Of a DNA stretch of 29,829 nucleotides, positions 22,651 to 29,829 are shown piece after piece. The position numbers and the translations under genes are program-made. The stretch spans positions 1 through 29,829 of the forward strand of contig JARFQM010000340.1 in the NCBI GenBank assembly GCA_029287755.1, given 5' to 3'. Position 1 is the first letter of the stretch. Every line of letters begins with the position of its first letter. This DNA comes from Desulfofustis sp. GTDB lineage: Bacteria > Desulfobacterota > Desulfobulbia > Desulfobulbales > Desulfocapsaceae. The notes beneath the pieces are model-generated. The model was not told where the DNA came from. It made no database searches and was given only the letters and a program-made list of their open reading frames with translations.

Positions 22651-23829
22651 ATGAACCACCACCGTTTTATCCTGCACCTCAATGTGGCCGATTTTGCCGT
22701 GGCCGTCGAACGGGTTGTCGATCTGAGCCTGCGTCACAAGCCGGTGCTCGTCGCCCCCCTCCAGGCGGCCCGGGCGGCGGTCTACGACATGAGTGAAGAG
22801 GCTTACCGGGACGGGGTGCGCAAGGGCATGCTGCTCACCCGGGCAACCCGGATATGCCGCGCGGCCCGGGTGCTGCCGCCCCGGTTTGACCTGTATCGCA
22901 AGGCCATGGCGTCGTTCGTCAACGAGGCCCGGAGTTACAGCCCGGTACTCGAATATGGTGCCGAAGACGGCCATCTCTATCTCGATATCACCGGCACTCA
23001 TCGGCTCTTCGGCACACCCCCCGACGTGGGCTGGCGGCTGCACCGGCAGATCCGTTCCAAGCTCGAAATAGATCCGATCTGGAGCCTTGCCGGCAGCAAG
23101 CTGGTCTCCAAGATCGGCTCACGCCTGGTCAAGCCGGTGGGTGAATACATCGTCGCCAATGGCGATGAGCAGCGCTTTCTGGCCCCGCTGCCGCTGCACC
23201 TGCTGCCGGGGCTGAAAGGCTTCGAAAGACAGCGGTTGAGCGAATTCAATATTGTCAGAATCGGTGAGTTGGCAGCGCTTACCAGGAAGCAGCTCCACGG
23301 GGTGTTCGGCCGCCGGGGCGAGACGCTTTTCGAACTCAGCCGCGGCATCGACGACGACGCCGTTCGGCCGGAGGAAGTGCAGGCCCCCCGGGTGGTCCGG
23401 GAACATCTTTTCAGCACTGACTGTGCCGACCGGACTGTCTTGAAAGGTGTCGTCACAGCCCTGGCGGCTCAGCTTGGCATGGAGCTCCGCCTTACCAGGA
23501 TGGTAGCCCGGCGGGTGGGGCTGCAGCTCGACTACACAGACGGCGCCACTATTTCGAGACAGGCCAGTAGCCGTGAGGGCACAGCCGATGACGACTGCCT
23601 GCAGCGCCTGGCACTGACGGCGCTCGAGCGGGCCTTGACGAGACGGACCCGGGTGCGGGGCTGCCGTCTGATCGGCGACCGGCTGCACCCCAGATCTCCA
23701 CAGCTTCGCCTTTTCAGCGACTCCACCAGCGGCCAGAAGAAGGAACACCTCCTGGCGGCCATGGACCGCATCCGCCAGCGGTTCGGTCGGCAGGCCATCC
23801 GGCTGGGCAGTCAGCCGGTCCTGCCTTGA
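22651..23829 (+). CDS. imuB: ImuB, catalytically inactive Y-family polymerase homolog
   Basis: A 392-residue Y-family-like protein. It shows the ImuB signature around residues 105-120 (AEDGHLYLDITGTHRLFG), the thumb/HhH segment (LKGFERQRLSEFNIVRIGELAAL) and a little-finger region. The acidic residues used for catalysis in DinB-type enzymes appear to be replaced: the HIDMD position reads HLNVAD, and the DE pair at the second site reads GH or DG. This is known for ImuB proteins, which act as adaptors rather than polymerases. A canonical beta-clamp motif Q351-LRLF is followed by a 37-residue tail. In described systems ImuB recruits DnaE2 (ImuC) and the clamp to damaged DNA. The gene starts 2 bases after DUF72, and dnaE2 follows after 18 bases. 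Confidence 0.87.
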   Translation: MNHHRFILHLNVADFAVAVERVVDLSLRHKPVLVAPLQAARAAVYDMSEEAYRDGVRKGMLLTRATRICRAARVLPPRFDLYRKAMASFVNEARSYSPVLEYGAEDGHLYLDITGTHRLFGTPPDVGWRLHRQIRSKLEIDPIWSLAGSKLVSKIGSRLVKPVGEYIVANGDEQRFLAPLPLHLLPGLKGFERQRLSEFNIVRIGELAALTRKQLHGVFGRRGETLFELSRGIDDDAVRPEEVQAPRVVREHLFSTDCADRTVLKGVVTALAAQLGMELRLTRMVARRVGLQLDYTDGATISRQASSREGTADDDCLQRLALTALERALTRRTRVRGCRLIGDRLHPRSPQLRLFSDSTSGQKKEHLLAAMDRIRQRFGRQAIRLGSQPVLP

Positions 23830-23847
23830 TCTCCCCGGGCTAAGGTC

Positions 23848-26800
23848 ATGGTCCCCCTGCGCGTCCGTTCCTGTTTTTCGCTGCTGCGTGGAACCGCATC
23901 GCCCGCATCTCTGTGCCGCCGAGCCGCACGGTTCGGCTACACCGGGATGGCCCTGACGGACCTGGAAAACCTGTACGGCCTGTGGTCGTTTCTGGCGGCC
24001 TGCGAGCAGGAACATATCAGGCCGATCATCGGCACGGAGATCGACATCGGCACGGCAGGCCGGCTGGTGCTGCTGGTACGCAACGAGACGGGCTACCGCA
24101 ACCTCTGCAATATAATCAGCCGCAGGAAGCGTAAGCAGAGCCTGAGCGTCACCAGCGAATCGGCGCCTCTTTTCGAAGGGCTCGTGCTGTTGAGCAGGTC
24201 CGAGGCCACCTTAAAGGTATGCCGGGAGCTTGATCTCGAGGCGGCGGCAGACCTCGGTAACCGACCGACGGAGAAGGGCAGCCGCTTGCGCCGCCTGGCC
24301 GCTGACCTTGAAATTCCGGCCGTGCCGGTTCCCGACAGCGACCTTGGCGAGCCCGGAGAGCGCCGCCTGCACCTCCTGCTGCGGGCCATCGCCGCGTCAG
24401 AAACGCTTGATTCCGCCCTCCGCGGCGCCAGGGACGAGGTGCACTGGCTCGAATCCCCCGAGGTCTACAACAACCGTTTTTCCGTCTGGCCCGAGGTGGG
24501 GCGGGCCAGCGACGTAATCGCCGAACGCTGCAGCTTCGTCCGGCCGTCCGCCGGCCTGCTGATGCCGCCCTGGCAGAACCACGGCCGCCAGCCGGCCGGT
24601 GTGGTCCTGAGACAGCAGGCCTACGAGGGTGCCCGGCAGCGTTACGGGGAGACCCTGCCGGGCCAGGTCGTCGACCGTCTCGACTATGAACTTGGTATCA
24701 TTGAGGCCATGGGGTTCTCTTCTTATTTCCTGGTGGTACGTGACATCGTTGCGCCGCTGCAGCCGGACGGCACCAGAAAAAGCCGCCGCATCTGCGGCCG
24801 GGGGTCCGGAGCCGCCTCTCTGGTGGCGTATTGTCTGAACATCACCAATGTCTGCCCGATCCGTTACAATCTTTACTTCGAACGTTTCCTGAATCCGGGC
24901 AGAAGCGACCCGCCGGACATCGACGTCGATTTCGCCTGGGACGAGCGCGACCAGGTGCTCGCAGAAGTGCTCGGGTTCTTCGGTGAGCGGGCGGCGATGG
25001 TCTGCAACCACGTCTGCTTCAAGCCGCGCGGAGCCATCCGGGAAACGGCCAAGGCCTTCGGCCTGCCGGGCTATGAGATTTCTAGAATGACCAAACGACT
25101 GCCCTGGTTCTTCAAACGCAGCGATCTGAGCCTGCAGGAGCAGATCAGTACGCTGCCGGCGCTCAAGGACCAGGATTTCTCCGGCCCCTGGGCGGAGATC
25201 ATCGAGCGCGCTTCCGGTCTTATCGGTCTGCCCCGCTACCTTTCGGTTCATCCGGGCGGCGTGGTGATCACCGAGGGGCCGGTGCAGGACTACGTGCCGG
25301 TGGAGCAGGCCCCCAAAGGCGTGCCGATCATTCAATGGGAGAAAGACGGGGCGGAAGAGTCGGGGCTGGTGAAGATCGACCTGCTCGGCAACCGGAGTCT
25401 CGGGGTAATACGGGATGCCATCGGTAATCTAAGAGCAAACGGCGCCGATTTCTCCGAACAGGGGTGGCACCCGGAGGATGATCTGCAGACCAAGGCGGCG
25501 GTCGGGGCGGGGCGGACCATGGGCTGCTTTTACATCGAGAGCCCGGCCATGCGGCTGCTCCAGAAGAAGGCGGGAAGCGGTGACTTCGAGCAGCTGGTGA
25601 TCCAGTCTTCCATCATCCGGCCGGCGGCCAACGAGTTTGTTCGCGAATATGTGAGAAGACTCCACGGCGGCCGCTGGGAGCCGCTGCACCCGGCCCTGGA
25701 GGAGGTACTGGACGAAACCTTCGGACTGATGGTCTACCAGGAGGACGTCTCCAAGGTTGCCGTGGCTCTAGCCGGGTTCAGCCATAGCGAGGCGGACGGC
25801 CTGCGTAAAGTGCTCTCCAAGAAAGACAGGGAATTGCGGCTCAGGGATTACCGGGACAAGTTCTACCGCGGCTGCAGGGACAACGATATCGAACCGTCCG
25901 AGGTCGAGCGGATCTGGGCCATGATGATGAGTTTTGACGGCTATTCGTTCTGCAAGCCGCACTCGGCTTCATATGCACGGGTATCGTTTCAGTCGGCCTA
26001 TCTGAAAACCCATTTCCCGGCTGAATTCATGGCGGCGGTTATCTCCAATCAGGGCGGCTACTACTCGACCTTTTCCTACGTTTCCGAAGCCAAGCGCATG
26101 GGGCTGGTAATCGATCCCCCCGACGTCCAGGTCAGTGACTTGTCCTGGCGCGGCAAAGGGGCCAGGATCAGGGTCGGCCTGCAGGCCCTGCACGGCGTTT
26201 CACAAGAGACCCGCGAACGCATTCTCAGCTGCCGCAGCACACAGCCGTTTCGAGGTTTCAGTGATTTTCTGCAGCGGGTACAGCCCGCGGAGAACGAGAT
26301 TCAGGTGCTCATCGACAGCGGCGCCATGGACGGTCTTGACAGAAGAGGCAACCGCAGCAGGTTGTTCTGGGAAGCCGCAGCCCGGGAGGTGAAAACCGGA
26401 CCTGGTGGCGGCAGTCTGTTCCCGGCGGTGGAGGCCGTTTCCCCGCCTCTCAAAGAGCAAGCGCCGATCGAGCGGCTGCGCCGGGAGTACAGGGCCCTCG
26501 GCTTTCTGTGCCGGGCTCACCCCGTCAGCCTGATCGGCAAAGGTGGCGTACGCACGTGCAAAGGAGTCGAACTGGCCAGCCACGTGGGTCGGCAGGTGAA
26601 TTTTATCGGCCTGCTGCTCACCGGTAAGATCGTGTCCACTAAAAGGGGCGAAGCCATGGAATTTCTGACTTTTGAGGACGCCACTGCGATCATCGAAACG
26701 ACATTCTTTCCGGAGGTATACCGTCGTTATGCCCACCTCCTGTCAGCCCAGAAAGCCTATCTCCTCAGGGGCCTGGTCGAGGAGGATTTCGGCGCCCTGA

Positions 26801-26865
26801 CGCTTACGGTGGAGAAGGTCAAACTGCTCAGCAACACCAGTGAGCGACACTCAGCCGCTGGTTGA
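23848..26865 (+). CDS. dnaE2: Error-prone DNA polymerase III alpha subunit DnaE2 (ImuC)
   Basis: A 1005-residue C-family DNA polymerase that carries out mutagenic translesion synthesis in cassettes of this kind. An N-terminal PHP domain (about 1-210) is followed by the palm with PDIDVDF, including the catalytic aspartates D357 and D359, then the fingers, tandem HhH and OB-fold regions. The PHP metal-binding start, normally HxHSxFSxLxG, reads RVRSCFSLLRG, so the first histidines are gone and PHP exonuclease activity is unlikely. Length is slightly below the usual 1030-1080. It is the last gene of the operon. The promoter-proximal lexA suggests SOS induction. Confidence 0.94.
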   Translation: MVPLRVRSCFSLLRGTASPASLCRRAARFGYTGMALTDLENLYGLWSFLAACEQEHIRPIIGTEIDIGTAGRLVLLVRNETGYRNLCNIISRRKRKQSLSVTSESAPLFEGLVLLSRSEATLKVCRELDLEAAADLGNRPTEKGSRLRRLAADLEIPAVPVPDSDLGEPGERRLHLLLRAIAASETLDSALRGARDEVHWLESPEVYNNRFSVWPEVGRASDVIAERCSFVRPSAGLLMPPWQNHGRQPAGVVLRQQAYEGARQRYGETLPGQVVDRLDYELGIIEAMGFSSYFLVVRDIVAPLQPDGTRKSRRICGRGSGAASLVAYCLNITNVCPIRYNLYFERFLNPGRSDPPDIDVDFAWDERDQVLAEVLGFFGERAAMVCNHVCFKPRGAIRETAKAFGLPGYEISRMTKRLPWFFKRSDLSLQEQISTLPALKDQDFSGPWAEIIERASGLIGLPRYLSVHPGGVVITEGPVQDYVPVEQAPKGVPIIQWEKDGAEESGLVKIDLLGNRSLGVIRDAIGNLRANGADFSEQGWHPEDDLQTKAAVGAGRTMGCFYIESPAMRLLQKKAGSGDFEQLVIQSSIIRPAANEFVREYVRRLHGGRWEPLHPALEEVLDETFGLMVYQEDVSKVAVALAGFSHSEADGLRKVLSKKDRELRLRDYRDKFYRGCRDNDIEPSEVERIWAMMMSFDGYSFCKPHSASYARVSFQSAYLKTHFPAEFMAAVISNQGGYYSTFSYVSEAKRMGLVIDPPDVQVSDLSWRGKGARIRVGLQALHGVSQETRERILSCRSTQPFRGFSDFLQRVQPAENEIQVLIDSGAMDGLDRRGNRSRLFWEAAAREVKTGPGGGSLFPAVEAVSPPLKEQAPIERLRREYRALGFLCRAHPVSLIGKGGVRTCKGVELASHVGRQVNFIGLLLTGKIVSTKRGEAMEFLTFEDATAIIETTFFPEVYRRYAHLLSAQKAYLLRGLVEEDFGALTLTVEKVKLLSNTSERHSAAG

Positions 26866-27059
26866 AGCGGCGGCTGCAGTAAAGGCAGTGCGTTTTCCGG
26901 AGGGGAGAGATTGTTTTGCCGCGGCGCGGGCCGCTGGTCCCGTAATTTGGACCGCTCTTTGAGCACCGGGACGGAGTGGGCCTGGACGGGAAGAAGAGCA
27001 AAGAGGCCGGCAGTAATCAGCAGGGGAGTGAGCAGGGCTGGAACGCAGGCACGGTACAT
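26757..27059 (-). CDS. Possible small exported proline-rich protein overlapping dnaE2 3' end
   Basis: A 100-codon minus-strand ORF. Residues 1-27 look like a signal peptide (one Arg, then a long hydrophobic core ending LLPVQA). They are followed by a Lys/Arg- then Pro/Gln-rich segment. The last 109 bases run antisense to the dnaE2 3' end and are compositionally like shadow sequence. There is only a weak AGG upstream. I list it because the signal sequence is convincing and the 26866-27317 gap would otherwise be empty, but it may be spurious. Confidence 0.3.
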   Translation of the reverse strand: MYRACVPALLTPLLITAGLFALLPVQAHSVPVLKERSKLRDQRPAPRQNNLSPPENALPLLQPPLQPAAECRSLVLLSSLTFSTVSVRAPKSSSTRPLRR

Positions 27060-27090
27060 TTGTTCAATTACCTGATCTGACTTATAAAGT

Positions 27091-27105
27091 GCTCCTGTCA
27101 GGAGC
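27091..27105. promoter_or_regulatory. 15-base perfect palindrome, candidate operator
   Basis: GCTCCTGTCAGGAGC is symmetric around a central T, with 7-bp arms. It lies 32 bases upstream of the possible exported ORF and about 210 bases before the acyl-CoA synthetase gene. A binding site is plausible, and a chance palindrome is not excluded. Confidence 0.35.
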
Positions 27106-27196
27106 TTAGTGGCAGGTGGATTGGCCGTGGTCAAGCGATTTCAGCCGGTGGCGCACCGCGAAAACCTTGACAACAGAAGGTTTGGCGTCTTGTAGA

Positions 27197-27226
27197 TTGA
27201 CCTTGACGCTGTGATTGTGGTATACC
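27197..27226 (+). promoter_or_regulatory. Candidate promoter for acyl-CoA synthetase gene
   Basis: TTGACC (27197-27202) and TATACC (27221-27226) are separated by 18 bases and lie about 90 bases before the ATG. Confidence 0.35.
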
Positions 27227-27317
27227 AGAAATAACATGTGTGTGTGGATAATCGCTTGTTTTTCTGGACTGTTACCTGAGATAGGCAGGCAGAATCAATT
27301 CTCCGGGGACGAACGTT

Positions 27318-29024
27318 ATGGCCGACGGGCCCGATGTGCGGATGACGCTTAATTACATAATCGATTCCAGCAAAGAGAAGTATGGGGATCTCGGCGCCAT
27401 CGGTATGGCGATGGAGCAGCCAGTCACTTATGAGGAGTTGCACGAGCGCATCTGCGCCCTGGCCGCAGGGCTGATGGAGAAAGGATTGAGCAAGGGGGAT
27501 CGGGTCGCGATTCTGGCGGAGAACTCCCAGCATTGGGGAACCGCCTATCTTGCGGTTGTCAGGTGCGGCGGAGTCGGCGTGCCCATTCTGCCCGACCTGC
27601 CCGAAGCGGATGTCCATCATATTCTCGGCGAAATGAAAGTGAAAGCCATTTTCACCACCCAGCGCCAGATCGACAAGATCTATGATCTCAGAAGCGAGCG
27701 CCCGGAAATCGTCATTACCCTTGACGATTTTCAAAGCGCCAAGGGATTGCCTGCAACCGTAAAATTCTCGGACTATCTGGAAACAGCGCTGGCCGACTAC
27801 CGCGAGCGAACGCACACCGGCGAAGTTGTCGAATTTCCCGAAGTCGCTGAAGACGACCTGGCCTCCATTCTCTACACCTCAGGCACGTCGGGGTTCTCCA
27901 AGGCGGTGATGTTGAGCCACCGTAATCTTACTTCCAATGCCTATGGCGCCTCGAGGCTGATGGATATCCCTGTCGGCTCGGTCTTCCTCTCCATTCTGCC
28001 GATGTCCCATACCTATGAATTCACCACCGGCTTCATTCTGCCCCTGCTGATAGGCGCCCGCATCGCCTATGCCGGGAAGACGCCGACCCCGGCCATCCTT
28101 CAGAATCTCTGCGCGCACGAGAAACCCTATGTCATTTTTGCCGTACCGCTGGTGCTCGAGAAAATCTATAAAAAGAGGGTATTGCCCAATATCGAGAAAA
28201 GCCGTCTGCTGAGCTTGCTCTGCAAATTACGCAGGGGGAGGAGACTCGTGCATAAAAAAGCGGGTGCCAGACTGACCGAATTTTTCGGCGGCAACCTGGC
28301 CATGATGGGGATCGGCGGAGCTTCTTTGAACCCGGAGGTGGAGCAGTTCCTGGTGGAAGCCGAGTTTCCCTACCTGGTCGGTTACGGGCAGACGGAAACG
28401 GCGCCGCTCATTGCCGGGGGCCCCTTCGGGGACACTACGATCGCCATCGGCTCGACCGGCAAGCCGCTGCCGGGAGTGGAGGTCAAAATTGAAGATGTCG
28501 ATCCGGAAACCGGGATAGGGGAGATCCATGCCCGGGGTCCCAATGTCATGCTCGGCTATTACAACGACGAGGAGACCACTGCCGCTACCATCGGCCCGGA
28601 AGGCTGGCTGGCGACCGGCGACCTGGGGCTGCTGGACGAGCAGGGCAACCTCCATATCAAGGGCAGATGCAAGAACATCATCGTCATGGCCAGTGGTGAA
28701 AATATCTATCCGGAGGCCATCGAGCACAAGATAAATGCCTATCCCTGGGTGGTGGAATCGCTGGTGGTCGAGGACAACGGTAAACTCAACGCCTGGATTT
28801 ACCCGGACTACGAATATATCGATGAACTCACCGCCGGCCAGATGAGAATCCAGCGTCGGGAGTACCTGGACGGGTTGTTCGCTGATCTGCGCCGCGAGGT
28901 GAACGCCGGACTGGCCACCACGTCACGGTTGGCTGAGGTCTTCGAGCGCAGAGAACCCTTTATAAAAACGGCGACCCATAAAATTAAGCGTTACTTGTAC
29001 GACAGGTATGCTAAAATAGCGTAA
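27318..29024 (+). CDS. AMP-binding long-chain fatty-acid--CoA ligase-like enzyme
   Basis: A 568-residue ANL-superfamily adenylating enzyme that probably activates fatty acids to acyl-CoA through an acyl-AMP. The P-loop-like motif ILYTSGTSGFSKAVMLSH (about 190-207), the A5 motif GYGQTETAPL, the A7 motif GWLATGDLG and the A8 hinge region (KGRCKNIIVMASGENIYPEAIE) are all present. The C-terminal catalytic lysine falls in IKTATHKIKRYLYDRY. A GGGGAC ribosome-binding site precedes the ATG. The next gene encodes a FadL-like porin, which fits a fatty-acid uptake role. Other acyl or aryl acids cannot be excluded from sequence alone. Confidence 0.9.
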   Translation: MADGPDVRMTLNYIIDSSKEKYGDLGAIGMAMEQPVTYEELHERICALAAGLMEKGLSKGDRVAILAENSQHWGTAYLAVVRCGGVGVPILPDLPEADVHHILGEMKVKAIFTTQRQIDKIYDLRSERPEIVITLDDFQSAKGLPATVKFSDYLETALADYRERTHTGEVVEFPEVAEDDLASILYTSGTSGFSKAVMLSHRNLTSNAYGASRLMDIPVGSVFLSILPMSHTYEFTTGFILPLLIGARIAYAGKTPTPAILQNLCAHEKPYVIFAVPLVLEKIYKKRVLPNIEKSRLLSLLCKLRRGRRLVHKKAGARLTEFFGGNLAMMGIGGASLNPEVEQFLVEAEFPYLVGYGQTETAPLIAGGPFGDTTIAIGSTGKPLPGVEVKIEDVDPETGIGEIHARGPNVMLGYYNDEETTAATIGPEGWLATGDLGLLDEQGNLHIKGRCKNIIVMASGENIYPEAIEHKINAYPWVVESLVVEDNGKLNAWIYPDYEYIDELTAGQMRIQRREYLDGLFADLRREVNAGLATTSRLAEVFERREPFIKTATHKIKRYLYDRYAKIA

Positions 29025-29026
29025 GA

Positions 29027-29079
29027 TACCGATATCACAGTCGGTACAACATGCCGCCACGGTGGTGACGCCGGGGCGG
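29027..29079 (+). repeat. Two hairpins between acyl-CoA synthetase and FadL-like genes
   Basis: TACCGA/TCGGTA (29027-29046) and CCGCC-A-CGG/CCG-G-GGCGG (29054-29079) can form stems in the 82-base spacer. No U-tract follows, so they may be attenuator or mRNA-stability elements rather than a terminator. Confidence 0.35.
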
Positions 29080-29106
29080 TAAACCAACTAGCAGAGGGAG
29101 AACCGT

Positions 29107-29829
29107 ATGAAAAAGTCGATATCACTACTGGCGCTGGCATCGATACTGGCGGCGGGCACCGCCTATGGATCTGGCTACCGCATTCCGGAGCAGTCAGCCG
29201 ATTCGGTGGCCAAGGCGGGAGCGCACATCGCCTCATCCACAGGTGCTGATTCGAGTTATTACAACCCGGCAAATATGGGTTTTGCCGATGACGCCTGGCT
29301 CACCGAAATCGATCTGACTTACATTCACTTGACGTCGATCGATTACACCGATGCCAGAACACCCGCGTTCAACGGCAGTTCCGAAAAGGAAAACTTTCTG
29401 CTTCCGACCTTTTTTGTGGTCTCACCGGATTACAACAATTTTCGGTTCGGCCTGTCCTTCACCGCGCCCTACGGTCTGGCCAAACAATGGAAGGATCCGT
29501 ATCCGGCCCTGTTCGCCAGGAAATTCGAGTTGGAGGTCTTTGATCTGAATCCCTCGGTGGCCTACAAGGTCAACGACTATTTCTCGCTGGCCGGCGGGGT
29601 GAGGATGATCGTCTCCACTGCCCAGGCGGAATTTGGCGGTACCAGACCGGATAATGGTGTGACCTATGATGTTAATCTGGACGGAGACTACGGCGTGGAC
29701 TGGGGCTGGAACCTGGCCCTGGCCCTGAAGCCGAATGAAAACTCCAACATATCGGCCACCTATCGGTCAAACGTCACCCTGAACCTCTCGGGCGATGTCG
29801 CTGCCAGCACAAATGCGATGGGCCCCATG
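29107..29829 (+). CDS. FadL/OmpP1-family outer-membrane porin (3' end outside window)
   Basis: The first 241 residues of an outer-membrane beta-barrel that transports long-chain fatty acids or other hydrophobic compounds. A signal peptide (1-21, ending AYG) is followed by SGYRIPEQSADSVAKAGAHIA, the family-typical N-terminal hatch. SSYYNPANMG is a hallmark FadL motif. Alternating beta strands follow, with FGLSFTAPYGLAKQW. An AGAGGGAG ribosome-binding site precedes the ATG. The gene runs off the window end. Pairing with the acyl-CoA synthetase immediately upstream supports uptake plus activation, though no transporter is known to couple the two directly here. Confidence 0.92.
   Translation, partial: MKKSISLLALASILAAGTAYGSGYRIPEQSADSVAKAGAHIASSTGADSSYYNPANMGFADDAWLTEIDLTYIHLTSIDYTDARTPAFNGSSEKENFLLPTFFVVSPDYNNFRFGLSFTAPYGLAKQWKDPYPALFARKFELEVFDLNPSVAYKVNDYFSLAGGVRMIVSTAQAEFGGTRPDNGVTYDVNLDGDYGVDWGWNLALALKPNENSNISATYRSNVTLNLSGDVAASTNAMGPM

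Larger units (their letters stand above)
26866..27317. other. 452-base region between dnaE2 and acyl-CoA synthetase
   Basis: It contains the doubtful minus-strand ORF above, a 15-base perfect palindrome GCTCCTG-T-CAGGAGC (27091-27105), an AAACCTT/AAGGTTT hairpin (27162-27183) and a promoter-like pair for the downstream gene (27197-27226). No clear dnaE2 terminator with a U-tract is visible. Confidence 0.5.

Noticed and set aside
27141..27815. 224-codon minus-strand open frame over the acyl-CoA synthetase 5' region
   Set aside because: It is antisense to a well-supported ANL enzyme, lacks a ribosome-binding site and shows no family features.

Overview
The window is a GC-rich, densely packed stretch of bacterial chromosome carrying about 25 protein genes. 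I found no rRNA, tRNA, CRISPR array or intact mobile element. Rubrerythrin, a molybdenum-cofactor locus, a LexA/ImuB/DnaE2 mutagenesis cassette and a probable selenoprotein together suggest an anaerobic Desulfobacterota (former Deltaproteobacteria) organism, perhaps a Desulfobulbales relative. That placement is an inference from gene content only.

Layout. 131-1240 (-) is an M24 Xaa-Pro aminopeptidase. 1552-3671 (+) is an SLC13-type anion transporter with two RCK_C domains, translationally coupled to a small thioredoxin-fold protein that has lost its CxxC. 3737-5338 (+) is a candidate Moco-type RNA leader followed by moaA and a MOSC-domain gene. 5368-6648 (-) is a membrane HD-GYP phosphodiesterase. 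A 402-base spacer with a strong inverted repeat separates it from an AraC-family regulator (7051-8055, +). Rubrerythrin (8133-8660, -) follows, with a clear terminator and two candidate promoters, one of them overlapping a Fur/PerR-like box. 8881-9489 (-) encodes an exported protein of unknown function. 9644-12908 (+) holds an SF2 helicase and the GTPase TypA/BipA. Immediately behind typA is a two-TM small ORF interrupted by an in-frame TGA with a bSECIS-like hairpin.

The minus strand from 17679 down to 13111 looks like one operon: glgX, an SGNH hydrolase, an exported OB-fold protein, a HAD phosphatase and a NUDIX hydrolase. A DUF1566 protein (17804-18739, +) diverges from it. Next come an AlaC-like aminotransferase and a LysE/RhtB exporter (19048-21026, +), then the SOS mutagenesis cassette lexA - DUF72 - imuB - dnaE2 (21145-26865, +). 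In that cassette a DUF72 protein sits where imuA is usually found. The window ends with a long-chain acyl-CoA synthetase and the 5' part of a FadL-type outer-membrane porin, a plausible fatty-acid uptake and activation pair.

The most notable observation is 12910-13071. It is a 53-codon ORF with a C-I-P-U motif between two membrane helices. Coding-type codon use continues past the TGA, and a hairpin with a G-rich apical loop begins at a distance suitable for a bacterial SECIS. I read it as a small membrane selenoprotein that I do not recognise. The second is the mutasome operon, which has a consensus promoter and a tandem ATGTACAT operator.
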